Source: Pseudomonas kilonensis (GTDB lineage: Bacteria > Pseudomonadota > Gammaproteobacteria > Pseudomonadales > Pseudomonadaceae). Taken from it: a stretch of DNA of 64,000 nucleotides. The stretch is from positions 94,210 to 158,209 of the forward strand of contig NZ_LHVH01000026.1 of the NCBI RefSeq assembly GCF_001269885.1, given 5' to 3'. The stretch's first letter is position 1. Every line of letters begins with the position of its first letter. The notes beneath the pieces are model-generated. The model had not been told where the DNA came from and ran no database searches. It saw nothing but the letters and a program-made list of their open reading frames with translations. The position numbers and the translations under genes are program-made. Positions 34,904-43,845 of this stretch are shown here, piece after piece.

Positions 34904-35538
34904 CGCCGCCAAAAGTGGCTGGACAGTGGACTAACGGTCAAAAACCGGCCCTGACCAACGCAATTCACGAGGACGAGAGGCCGTCCTACGGGGCTTTCGC
35001 TACGTAACGGTAGAGTTTTCAGGTGTAACGAGCGCAGGTGACATGAGGCCTGAAATACGCCGCAAAGCAGAGTTTTGACTCGCCTTGCGCGCCACATTCA
35101 CGGCCAGTTCACAAAGTGCAGTCAGCTGCGAACGACCCCGAGCGAATGCTTCGGAAACAACGCCTAAATTAGCCATGATGCGTGACCTCCCCTTCCGGAG
35201 CTCACGGTAAATGCCAACCCGCTGCGGATTCTGCGCGCGGCAGCACCCGAATTATCAGGGATACGTGTAGGGTGGAGATGTACAACCGTCGGACTGTGTA
35301 GCACTAGGCTTATATTTAGACGCTTCATCTCGTCCACAGGCGCCGGTTGATTCCTCCTCCTGACTGAGTGCTTGAGTACCAGCAAGCAGGACGCGTCCGT
35401 CGCGACTTCGCCATCATTGGGTCGAACTCGCTGGACACTGGAGTGGCCTTGCCATCTCCAGGACGCACCTGACACCGACCGTGAGAAGTCGTGTGTGCCG
35501 AACGCCGTTTCCGGCAGCCCGGAAACCGACGGTACTAC
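34904..35538 (+). ncRNA. Long rne 5' leader, probably containing the rne-II type element
   Basis: No gene-like ORF is present on the plus strand in this 635-base stretch. It holds several local hairpins, for example around 34969-34996 (GGACGAGAGGCCGTCC) and 35030-35070. RNase E autoregulation through long structured leaders is known in enterobacteria, and a distinct rne-II motif is described for pseudomonads. That this leader contains it is inferred from position. Confidence 0.55.
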
Positions 35539-38500
35539 ATGAAAAGAATGCTGATTAACGCAACTCAACCCGAAGAGTTGCGTGTTGCACTGGTAGATGG
35601 CCAGCGCCTCTACGACCTGGATATCGAATCCGGTGCACGCGAGCAGAAGAAGGCCAACATCTATAAAGGCCGGATTACTCGCATCGAACCAAGCCTTGAG
35701 GCTGCCTTTGTCGATTTCGGCTCCGAGCGCCACGGCTTCCTGCCCCTCAAAGAAATCTCCCGCGAATACTTCAAGAAGGCCCCTGAAGGCCGCGTCAACA
35801 TCAAGGACGTCCTGAGCGAAGGCCAGGAAGTCATCGTTCAGGTCGAAAAAGAAGAACGTGGCAACAAGGGCGCCGCCCTGACCACCTTCATCAGCCTGGC
35901 TGGCCGTTACCTGGTCCTGATGCCGAACAACCCGCGTGCCGGCGGCATCTCCCGCCGCATCGAAGGCGAAGAGCGCAACGAACTGCGTGAAGCCCTCAAT
36001 GGCTTGGTCGCACCTGCCGACATGGGCCTGATCGTGCGCACTGCCGGCCTGGGCCGCAGCAGCGAAGAAATGCAGTGGGACCTCGATTACCTGCTGCAAC
36101 TGTGGACCGCCATCAAAGAAGCCTCGCTGGATCGCTCCGCGCCGTTCCTGATCTACCAGGAAAGCAACGTGATCATCCGCGCCATCCGCGATTACCTGCG
36201 CCAGGACATCGGCGAAGTGCTGATCGACAGCGTCGAAGCCCAGGACGAAGCCCTGACCTTCATTCGCCAGGTGATGCCGCAGTACGCCAGCAAGATCAAG
36301 CTCTACGAAGACAGCGTTCCGCTGTTCAACCGTTTCCAGATCGAAAGCCAGATCGAGACCGCTTTCCAGCGCGTCGTCGAACTGCCGTCCGGCGGCTCCA
36401 TCGTCATCGACCCGACCGAAGCCCTGGTGTCCATCGACATCAACTCGGCGCGCGCCACCAAAGGCAGCGACATCGAAGAAACCGCCCTGCAGACCAACCT
36501 TGAAGCGGCCGAAGAAATTGCCCGTCAGTTGCGCCTGCGCGACATCGGCGGCCTGATCGTCATCGACTTCATCGACATGACCCCGGCCAAGAACCAGCGC
36601 GCCGTGGAAGAAAAGGTCCGTGAATGCCTGGAAGCCGACCGCGCCCGCGTACAGGTCGGTCGCATCTCGCGCTTCGGCCTGCTGGAAATGTCCCGTCAGC
36701 GCCTGCGTCCATCCCTGGGCGAAAGCAGCGGTATCGTTTGCCCGCGTTGCAACGGCACCGGCATCATCCGTGACGTCGAGTCGCTGTCGCTGGCGATCCT
36801 GCGCCTGATCGAAGAAGAAGCCCTGAAAGACCGCACCGCCGAAGTTCGCGCCCAAGTGCCGATCCCGGTGGCCGCGTTCCTGCTCAACGAAAAACGCAAC
36901 TCGATCACCAAGATCGAACTGCGTACCCGCGCCCGCATCGTCATCCTGCCGAACGATCACCTCGAGACGCCGCACTTCGAAGTGCAGCGCCTGCGCGATG
37001 ACAGCCCGGAAGCCCACACCAACCAGTCCAGCTACGAAATCGCTGCTGCCGCTGCCGAAGTGGAAGAAGTCCAGCCGGCCGCCGCCGCCACTCGTACCCT
37101 GGTTCGCCAGGAAGCCGCGGTCAAGACCGCTCCGGCCCGCGCCAATGCTCCGGTTCCGACCGAAGTGGCCGCTCCGGTTGCCGCCCTGGCCGCTGCACCA
37201 GAGCCAAGCCTGTTCAAAGGCCTGGTGAAGTCGCTGGTCAGCCTGTTCGCCACCAAGGAAGAACCTGCTACCCCAGCCGTCGTCGCCAAGCCTGCCACCA
37301 CCGAGCGTCCTGCCCGCAACGAAGAACGCCGTAACGGTCGCCAACAGACCCGCAACCGCAACGGTCGTCGCGACGAAGAACGCAAACCTCGCGAAGAACG
37401 TGCTCCGCGTGAAGAGCGTGCGCCACGTGAGCCGCGTGAAGAGCGTCAGCCGCGCGAAGCCCGTGAGGAAGCGCCAGCCGTAGCCCGCGAAGAACGCGCA
37501 CCGCGTCCGCCGCGTGAAGAACGCCAGCCGCGCGCACCGCGTGAAGATCGCAAGCCACGTGGCGAGCGTGAAGAACGTGTTCGCGAACTGCGCGAGCCAC
37601 TGGATGCCGCCCCGGCTGCTGCCGCCGCCACCGCTGAAGAGCGTCCGGCCCGCCAGCCTCGTGAAGAACGTGCACCGCGTCCTCCACGTGAAGAGCGCCA
37701 GCCACGCGCCGAGCAGGCAGCCGCCGCTGCCAGTGAAGAAGAAGTACTGAACACCGAAGAGCAGTTGCAGGAAGACGGCCAGGACACCGCCGAAGGCGAT
37801 CGTCCACGCCGCCGCTCCCGTGGCCAGCGTCGTCGCAGCAACCGTCGTGAGCGTCAGCGCGATGCCAACGGCAACGTGATCGAAGGTTCGGAAGAGTCCG
37901 AGTCCTCCGAAAACGCCGAAGCGCCAAGCGCTGCCGACCTGGCCGCCGGCCTGGCCGTGACTGCGGCCGTAGCCAGCAGCGCGATCAGCGCCCCGGCCGA
38001 AGCAGAGGCTCACGAACAAGCCGAACGCGCTACCGCTGCCGTGGAAAGCACGCCGGTTGAAGCGCCTGTGGTCGAAGCCACTACCCCGGTAGAAGCCACT
38101 GCTTCGCCAGAAGTGGAAGTCGCCCCGGTCCGTGAAGCCCAGGTTGCTGAAACTGAAGTGGTCGCCGAGCCTGCACCGGTCGTCGAGCAGCCAGTGGTAG
38201 CCGCTGAGCCAGCCTTCGAAGCACCGGCCGAGGAAAAGGCACCAGAGCCTGCCCGCGAGGAGCAGACTGCGTTCAACTGGACCGCCGAGCCAGCCGCACC
38301 GGCACCTGTTGTCGAGCCTGAACCGACACCAGAGCCCGTGAAAGCGGTCGAGCCAGAAGTGGTCGAACCTGCTCCAGTGGTTGTCGAAGCACCTGCCCCG
38401 GTTGAAGAGCCAGCACCTGCCAGCGCCCTGACCGAGAATGGCCGCGCGCCGAACGATCCGCGTGAAGTGCGCCGTCGCAAGCGTGAAGCCGAGCGTCTGC

Positions 38501-38712
38501 AGAAGGAAGCCGAACAAGCCGCCGCTCAAGCGCCTGCTGCCGAGCCAGCTCCAGTCGTGGAAGAAGTCGCCGAGGCAGCCCCTGCCCCGGTCGCCGAGAC
38601 CCCGACTGAATCGGCTCCGGCATTCGACGAACCTCAGCAAACTGCTGAAGAAGTCGCGCCGCGTCACACTGAAGCCCTGGAAAAAGAGCACGAGCCTAAA
38701 CCTCACGCCTGA
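35539..38712 (+). CDS. rne: Ribonuclease E
   Basis: Central RNA-decay and rRNA/tRNA-processing endonuclease. The 1057-residue protein starts MKRMLINATQPEELR, with S1 domain (about 35-125), 5'-sensor and DNase I-like catalytic domain (aspartates in VSIDINSARATKG and VIDFIDMTP), and the zinc-link CPRCNGTG near 405. From about 510 the scaffold half is low-complexity: an Arg/Glu/Pro stretch with repeated PREER units (about 610-735), then an Ala/Pro/Glu/Val-rich region with a short basic patch (about 975-995), where degradosome partners and RNA would dock. The leader and terminator show it is monocistronic. Confidence 0.97.
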   Translation: MKRMLINATQPEELRVALVDGQRLYDLDIESGAREQKKANIYKGRITRIEPSLEAAFVDFGSERHGFLPLKEISREYFKKAPEGRVNIKDVLSEGQEVIVQVEKEERGNKGAALTTFISLAGRYLVLMPNNPRAGGISRRIEGEERNELREALNGLVAPADMGLIVRTAGLGRSSEEMQWDLDYLLQLWTAIKEASLDRSAPFLIYQESNVIIRAIRDYLRQDIGEVLIDSVEAQDEALTFIRQVMPQYASKIKLYEDSVPLFNRFQIESQIETAFQRVVELPSGGSIVIDPTEALVSIDINSARATKGSDIEETALQTNLEAAEEIARQLRLRDIGGLIVIDFIDMTPAKNQRAVEEKVRECLEADRARVQVGRISRFGLLEMSRQRLRPSLGESSGIVCPRCNGTGIIRDVESLSLAILRLIEEEALKDRTAEVRAQVPIPVAAFLLNEKRNSITKIELRTRARIVILPNDHLETPHFEVQRLRDDSPEAHTNQSSYEIAAAAAEVEEVQPAAAATRTLVRQEAAVKTAPARANAPVPTEVAAPVAALAAAPEPSLFKGLVKSLVSLFATKEEPATPAVVAKPATTERPARNEERRNGRQQTRNRNGRRDEERKPREERAPREERAPREPREERQPREAREEAPAVAREERAPRPPREERQPRAPREDRKPRGEREERVRELREPLDAAPAAAAATAEERPARQPREERAPRPPREERQPRAEQAAAAASEEEVLNTEEQLQEDGQDTAEGDRPRRRSRGQRRRSNRRERQRDANGNVIEGSEESESSENAEAPSAADLAAGLAVTAAVASSAISAPAEAEAHEQAERATAAVESTPVEAPVVEATTPVEATASPEVEVAPVREAQVAETEVVAEPAPVVEQPVVAAEPAFEAPAEEKAPEPAREEQTAFNWTAEPAAPAPVVEPEPTPEPVKAVEPEVVEPAPVVVEAPAPVEEPAPASALTENGRAPNDPREVRRRKREAERLQKEAEQAAAQAPAAEPAPVVEEVAEAAPAPVAETPTESAPAFDEPQQTAEEVAPRHTEALEKEHEPKPHA

Positions 38713-38732
38713 TTCCACCGCCCAGTAAAAAG

Positions 38733-38764
38733 CCCCGCCTGGTCATGCCAGGCGGGGTTTTTTT
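38733..38764 (+). terminator. Terminator of rne
   Basis: CCCCGCCTGG pairs perfectly with CCAGGCGGGG around TCATG, followed by seven Ts, 20 bases after the stop. Confidence 0.93.
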
Positions 38765-38825
38765 ATGCCTTCATACTTATCCACAGTGGGTCTGGGGCCA
38801 GGCACAAGACTTATGCCAACTGAAA

Positions 38826-39197
38826 ATCCAATGTGGGAGCCGAGCTTGCTCGCGATGGCGTCGGCTCAGCTTGCATTAATGCTGAATGCCAGACCGCTAT
38901 CGCGAGCAAGCTCGCTCCCACAGGGGACTGGGGTCGGGTACAAGATTTATGCACCACTGAAGATCCAATGTGGGAGCCGAGCTTGCTCGCGATGGCGGTG
39001 GGTCAGCTTGCCTCAATGCTGAATGCCAGGCCGCTATCGCGAGCAAGCCCGCTCCCACAAGGGACTGGGGTCGGGTACAAGATTTATGCACCGCTGAAGA
39101 TCCAATGTGGGAGCCGAGCTTGCTCGCGATGGCGCCGGGTCAGCTTGCATCGATAGTGAATGTCAGACCGCTTTCGCGAGCAAGCTCGCTCCCACAC
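38826..39197. repeat. Tandem array of three REPINs, 137-bp period
   Basis: Units begin with ATCCAATGTGGGAGC at 38826, 38963 and 39100. Each holds a direct REP arm, an inverted REP arm and a linker (ACTGGGGTCGGGTACAAG). It fills the space between the convergent rne and mocA-like genes. Confidence 0.92.
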
Positions 39198-39215
39198 AGG
39201 GTTCGGCGTCGTTTG

Positions 39216-39806
39216 TTATTTAAAGGCCAGTGCCTCTGGCACATCGACATCCCAGGTCACGCCTGGGTCATCCACCGGCACTTCGACCACTTGCGCCCCG
39301 GCAAACAATACCTTGGCCCCCCGATCGCCGGTCAATGCCATCAGTTTCGGCCCAAACCCACGACCGAACCCCACCGGATGCCCGTACTCACCCGCAAGGA
39401 CCGGCACACTGATGCCATCCGCACGGATCCCTGCCACCACCTGTTCGATGCTCGACGGCAGGATAAAGGGCATGTCGCCCAACACCATCAGCCAGCCATC
39501 AAGATCCGGGCAGGCCTGGACGCCTGCGGCAATGCTGTCGCCCAGGCCGGGTGAGTCCAGTTCCACGAAATCGCAGCCATAGGCCTGGGCCATGCGAATG
39601 GCTTGCGGCCGCTCCTTGCTCGTCACCAGCACGCGCTTTTCCAGGGCGGCTGGCAGATTCACCAGCACCTGCTCGATCACCGACCGCACGGCACCGTCAC
39701 GCCCGGTGCAATCAGCCAGCAATTTATCCTTGTCCGGGCCTGCAATCCGGCGGAAACGGCTGCCCGATCCGGCCGCCAGAATGATCACGCCAATCGACTC
39801 GCTCAT
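39216..39806 (-). CDS. MocA-like molybdenum cofactor cytidylyltransferase
   Basis: The 196-residue nucleotidyltransferase has an N-terminal GVIILAAGSGSRF loop, a lysine in DKDKLL, the metal site in MVLGDMPF and VGFGRGF. MocA-type proteins add CMP to molybdopterin, giving the dinucleotide cofactor of the xanthine-oxidase family. The iorA-iorB-xdhC neighbours support this role. It is 20 bases downstream of the XdhC-like gene and ends the operon. Confidence 0.88.
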   Translation of the reverse strand: MSESIGVIILAAGSGSRFRRIAGPDKDKLLADCTGRDGAVRSVIEQVLVNLPAALEKRVLVTSKERPQAIRMAQAYGCDFVELDSPGLGDSIAAGVQACPDLDGWLMVLGDMPFILPSSIEQVVAGIRADGISVPVLAGEYGHPVGFGRGFGPKLMALTGDRGAKVLFAGAQVVEVPVDDPGVTWDVDVPEALAFK

Positions 39807-39826
39807 ACGCCCTCCTTGCCCACGGC

Positions 39827-40798
39827 TTACAGCGACTTTTTCTGCCGCAGTTCAACGCCATTCTTGATGGCCACGATTTCGGCCAGCAGCGACAAGGCGA
39901 TTTCCGCCGGGGTGTGGCTGCCGATGTGCAAGCCGATGGGGCCATGCAAGCGTTCAATGGCCTCTGCTGACAAGCCTAGCTGAGCCAGGTTATCCCGACG
40001 CTTCTGGCTGTTGACTCGCGAGCCCAGGGCGCCGACATAAAAAGCCTTGGAATCCAGGGCCGTGAGCAGCGCCATGTCGTCCAGGCGTGGGTCATGGGTC
40101 AAGGCCACAATGGCGGTGCGCTCGTCGGTCTGGATGCTCAACACCGCTTCGTCGGGCATCCCCGAGACGAAGCGGCCGTGCTGCTCTTCCCAACCATAGA
40201 CAAACTCCTTGCGCGGATCGCAGATCAGCACTTCGAAGTCCAGCAACCGGGCCATTTCCGCCACGTAGCGCGACAGTTGCCCGGCGCCGATCAGCAGCAG
40301 CCGCCAACGCGGACCGTATATGGCCCGCAGGACCTGCCCATCGAACACCAGGGCGTCGGTCTTGCTGGCCCGGGTCAGGACCACGTTGCCGCTGGCGACT
40401 GTCAGCTCACGGGCGACGATTTCATGGGCCTCGCAGCGTTCCAGCAATTGCGCGACCCAGTGTGGGTCGCCCACCCGCTCTTCGGTCAGACGCAGGGTGC
40501 CACCGCACGGCAGGCCGAAGCGCGCCGCCTCTTCGCGGGTGACGCCATAGGTGATCAGTTGCACCGGCGGACCGTCCGCCGGAATGCGACCGTCGTGCAG
40601 CCGAGCGATCAGGTCATCCTCGACACAACCGCCCGACACCGAACCAATCACCACGCCATCTTCGCGCAGGGCCAGCATCGCCCCCGGCGGCCTTGGCGCG
40701 GTGCCCCAGGTCTGGACCACAGTGAACAGCACCACCCGCTGCCCGGCGCGGCGCCACTCAAGCACGCTGCGCAGGACGTTCAGATCAACGCTGTCCAT
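39827..40798 (-). CDS. XdhC/CoxI-family molybdoenzyme maturation factor
   Basis: The 323-residue protein has an N-terminal XdhC domain (GSVSGGCVEDDLIARL) and a C-terminal Rossmann domain (LIGAGQLSRYVAEMARLL, then ALGSRVNSQKRRDNL). Family members bind the molybdenum cofactor, help sulfurate it and insert it in hydroxylases. Its ATG overlaps the stop of the large-subunit gene (TGATG), so it is translated together with its client. Confidence 0.9.
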   Translation of the reverse strand: MDSVDLNVLRSVLEWRRAGQRVVLFTVVQTWGTAPRPPGAMLALREDGVVIGSVSGGCVEDDLIARLHDGRIPADGPPVQLITYGVTREEAARFGLPCGGTLRLTEERVGDPHWVAQLLERCEAHEIVARELTVASGNVVLTRASKTDALVFDGQVLRAIYGPRWRLLLIGAGQLSRYVAEMARLLDFEVLICDPRKEFVYGWEEQHGRFVSGMPDEAVLSIQTDERTAIVALTHDPRLDDMALLTALDSKAFYVGALGSRVNSQKRRDNLAQLGLSAEAIERLHGPIGLHIGSHTPAEIALSLLAEIVAIKNGVELRQKKSL

Positions 40799-43113
40799 CA
40801 GGCCTTCGCCTGCTGCCAGCCCTGCAGCTGATAGCGCACGGGCAGGCTACGAATACGCTTACCGGTGGCGGCGAAAATCGCGTTGCACAGCGCCGGCGCA
40901 ATCGGCGGCACGCCTGGCTCGCCAACACCGCCCAACGGCACCTCACCTGGCGGCGTGACCAGATGCACCGCCACTTCCTTGGGCGCCAGGGACATGCGCG
41001 CCACTTCGTACATATGGAAATTGTCCTGCTGCACCTTGCCGTCCTTGAAGCTGATTTCACCGACCATGGCATTGCCCAGGCCCATGACGCAGGCGCCTTC
41101 GAACTGGGAGCGGATGCGTTCGGGGTTGATCTGCGGGCCGCAATCCACGGCGATGTCCGCCTTGTGCACGATCACCGTGCCGTCGTCCTTGACCTCCACT
41201 TCGATCACCGCCGCCACGTAAGTGACGAAGCTGTAGTGCACCGCCAACCCCAGACCACGGCCCTTGGGCAGCTCCCGCCCCCAACCGGCGGCCTTGGCAG
41301 CGGTTTCCAGCACCGTGCGAATCCGCGCGGTATCAATCGGATAACGCTCGGGGGATTCGCCATAGTTCCATTCTTCGCTCAAGGTACGCGGATCGATCTT
41401 ACGGTCCGGCCCGAGCAATTTGACCTGGTACTTCAGCGGATCCTGGCCGGCCTTGTGGGCCAATTCATCGATGAAACTCTGGATCGCGAAACCGTGGGGG
41501 ATGTTCGACACCGAGCGATACCAACCCACCCGGGCATGGGCCACCGCTTCGGGATTCTCCAAGCGCAGGTTCGGGATGGCATAGGCCATGTTGGTCACGC
41601 CCATGCCTATTTCGAACGGCGCCTCGTGGGTCATGCCCGGCGCAAACAGTGCGGTGATGCTCGGCGCTACGGTGCGGTGCAACCAGCCGGACGGCATACC
41701 GTCCTGGTTCAGGCCGGCCTTGAGGTATTCGGCCGACACGGTGTGGAAATACGAATGATGGATGTCGTCCTCGCGGGTCCATTGCACCCGTACAGCCTGG
41801 CCGGGAAATTCCTTGGCGAGCACGGCCGCTTCGACGACAAAGTCGGGTTTGGACTTGCGTCCGAAACCGCCGCCCAGCAACGTGATGTTCACCGTGACCT
41901 TCTCGAAAGGAATGCCCAGGCGTTCAGCGACACGTTCACGGGTCACCTGCGGGGCCTGGCTCGGTGCCCAGGCCTCGCAGTGGCCGTCCTTGAACCGGGC
42001 AACGGCAACCATCGGCTCCATCGGTGATTGGGACAGGTGCGGCAAGTAATACGATGCTTCCAACGTCGAATCAGCCTTGGCCAGCGCGTCGTCGAGATCG
42101 CCGCTGCTGCGCACGACTTTTCCGGGCTTGAGGGCCGCCGCTTCCAGCTCCTTGCGATAGGCAATGGAGTCATAACCGGCATTCGGGCCATCGTCCCATT
42201 GGATTTTCAACGCTTCGCGGCCCTTGATCGCCGCCCAGGTGTTCTTCGCCACCACCGCCACGCCGCCCAACGGCTGGAATTCCGAGGGCAGCGGGCGCCC
42301 TTCGATCTGCACCACCTTGACCACGCCCGGTACCTTGAGCGCCGCGCTGCTGTCCACGCTCTTGACCTTGCCACCATAGACCGGCGGACGCGCGATGACG
42401 GCGTAGAGCATGCCGTCGAAATGCACATCGGCACCAAACACGGCACGACCGTTGACGATGTCTGCGCCATCGATGGCCCGGCTCGCCTCCTTGCCGATGT
42501 AGCGGAACTCCGAAGGCGACTTGAGGCGCAAGCTGTCACGCCCCGGCACCGGCAAGGTACTGGCAGCAGCGGCCAACTCGCCATAGCCCAGTTCACGCCC
42601 CGAAGGCTGGTGCAGCACTTTGTGCAGTTGCGCACGGCATTCACTCACCGGCACCTTCCACTGCGCAGCGGCGGCCAGTTCCAGCAGGGTCCGCGCAGCG
42701 GCACCGCAACGGCGCATCGGCTCGTACCAATGACGCATGCTGCGCGAGCCGTCGGTGTCCTGGTTGCCGAAGCGCGCCTCATCGGCCGGCGCCTGTTGCA
42801 CCTTCACACGCGCCCAGTCGGCCTCCAGCTCATCGGCCACGACCATGCTCAGGCTGGTGCGCACACCCTGGCCCATTTCCGAACGGTTGCAGATCACGGT
42901 CACGCTGCCATCGGCGGCAATGCTGACGTACACCTTCGGGTCGTCGACCGCGCCATGGGGCATGCCCTCGGCGCCGAATTTCTTTTCCTCGGCAAAGGCC
43001 TCCGGCAGGCCCCAAGTGGCCGCCAGCACCAGCACACCGGTGGCGCTCGCGCCCTTGAGGAAGCCACGGCGGCTGAGGTTGCTCAGCACGAAATCATCGG
43101 GCAAGCGGCTCAT
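40798..43113 (-). CDS. Molybdopterin-binding aldehyde/isoquinoline oxidoreductase large subunit, IorB type
   Basis: The 771-residue subunit starts MSRLPDDFV and has a twin-arginine signal (LSRRGFLKGASATG, then VLVLAATW), so it is exported folded. The xanthine-oxidase-family cofactor site is visible: GGGFGRKSKPDF and the GVGEPGVPPIAP block with the catalytic Glu. The start at 43113 overlaps the stop of the 2Fe-2S subunit gene (ATGA); longer in-frame starts inside that gene are rejected. No FAD subunit gene is adjacent, which fits the two-subunit IorAB group. The substrate, an aldehyde or N-heterocycle, is not known. Confidence 0.92.
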   Translation of the reverse strand: MSRLPDDFVLSNLSRRGFLKGASATGVLVLAATWGLPEAFAEEKKFGAEGMPHGAVDDPKVYVSIAADGSVTVICNRSEMGQGVRTSLSMVVADELEADWARVKVQQAPADEARFGNQDTDGSRSMRHWYEPMRRCGAAARTLLELAAAAQWKVPVSECRAQLHKVLHQPSGRELGYGELAAAASTLPVPGRDSLRLKSPSEFRYIGKEASRAIDGADIVNGRAVFGADVHFDGMLYAVIARPPVYGGKVKSVDSSAALKVPGVVKVVQIEGRPLPSEFQPLGGVAVVAKNTWAAIKGREALKIQWDDGPNAGYDSIAYRKELEAAALKPGKVVRSSGDLDDALAKADSTLEASYYLPHLSQSPMEPMVAVARFKDGHCEAWAPSQAPQVTRERVAERLGIPFEKVTVNITLLGGGFGRKSKPDFVVEAAVLAKEFPGQAVRVQWTREDDIHHSYFHTVSAEYLKAGLNQDGMPSGWLHRTVAPSITALFAPGMTHEAPFEIGMGVTNMAYAIPNLRLENPEAVAHARVGWYRSVSNIPHGFAIQSFIDELAHKAGQDPLKYQVKLLGPDRKIDPRTLSEEWNYGESPERYPIDTARIRTVLETAAKAAGWGRELPKGRGLGLAVHYSFVTYVAAVIEVEVKDDGTVIVHKADIAVDCGPQINPERIRSQFEGACVMGLGNAMVGEISFKDGKVQQDNFHMYEVARMSLAPKEVAVHLVTPPGEVPLGGVGEPGVPPIAPALCNAIFAATGKRIRSLPVRYQLQGWQQAKA

Positions 43114-43586
43114 GCCTTGGCCTCCTTCAGGTGGGTGGAGGCTTGGCGGATCGCGGTCTTGATCCGGTTGTAGGTGCCGCAGCGGCAAAGGTTGCCGACC
43201 ATGGCTTCTTCGATCTGCTCATCGCTGGGGTTGGGGTTGGTCTTGAGCAAAGCGGTGGCGGACATGATCTGCCCGCCCTGGCAGTAACCGCACTGGGCCA
43301 CGGCAGTCTCGAGCCAGGCCTTCTGGACGACCTGCCCGACCGGGTCAGTGTGCAGCCCGTCGATGGTGCTGATGTCCTGCCCCTTCACCGAGCCGATGGG
43401 CGTGATGCAACTGCGCGCCGGGGCGCCGTCGATGTGGATGGTGCAGGCGCCGCACAGGCCCATGCCGCAGCCGAATTTGGTGCCGTTGTAACCGGCCACA
43501 TCCCGGATAGCCCACAGCAGCGGCATGTCCTCTGTCACATCCAGTTGATGGTCTTTTCCATTGAGTTTCAGGGTAATCATGGGCAC
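43110..43586 (-). CDS. 2Fe-2S subunit of the molybdenum hydroxylase, IorA type
   Basis: The 158-residue protein has the plant-type 2Fe-2S motif CGMGLCGACTIHIDG with a further Cys in PARSCIT, and the second cluster in CGYCQGGQIM and CRCGTYNRI. This is the usual small subunit that carries electrons away from the molybdenum site. It has no signal peptide and would be exported with the Tat-tagged large subunit. First gene of the operon. Confidence 0.94.
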   Translation of the reverse strand: MPMITLKLNGKDHQLDVTEDMPLLWAIRDVAGYNGTKFGCGMGLCGACTIHIDGAPARSCITPIGSVKGQDISTIDGLHTDPVGQVVQKAWLETAVAQCGYCQGGQIMSATALLKTNPNPSDEQIEEAMVGNLCRCGTYNRIKTAIRQASTHLKEAKA

Positions 43587-43765
43587 GCCCGCATAGTGAT
43601 CGAGTTATGGGGTCGAGCAATCTGCCGCCGGGTTGACGGTTCGGTTGTCGCAGACTGACTCAGGCTGATCGGGCTCTCTTATGCCGGCGCACGCAGGCGT
43701 CTGCATCGGGCCTTTAGGATGCGATGGTCGCATCGTTAGGAGGCTAAATTAACCCAGGATCACGC

Positions 43766-43822
43766 AAAACGCCCTGCACAATCCTGCACAAATGCTTGTG
43801 TGCAGGGTGTGCAGAGCGTTTT
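43766..43822 (-). terminator. Long hairpin terminator of murB
   Basis: Arms of about 25 bases (43766-43790 with 43799-43822) pair with few mismatches and one bulge around a short loop. Each arm holds a tandem CCTGCACA-type repeat. The 3' arm on the minus strand ends in TTTT. The rest of the 259-base gap (43587-43845) is the likely iorA promoter region, with no clear motif. Confidence 0.65.
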
Positions 43823-43845
43823 TCAGGCGCTTGCGTGAAAGTCGC

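Noticed and set aside
35164..38718. 1184-codon ORF antisense to rne
   Set aside because: It is the mirror of the GC-rich, repetitive rne reading frame. Composition (Phe, Gly, Arg runs) fits an antisense shadow, and it has no ribosome site or family similarity.
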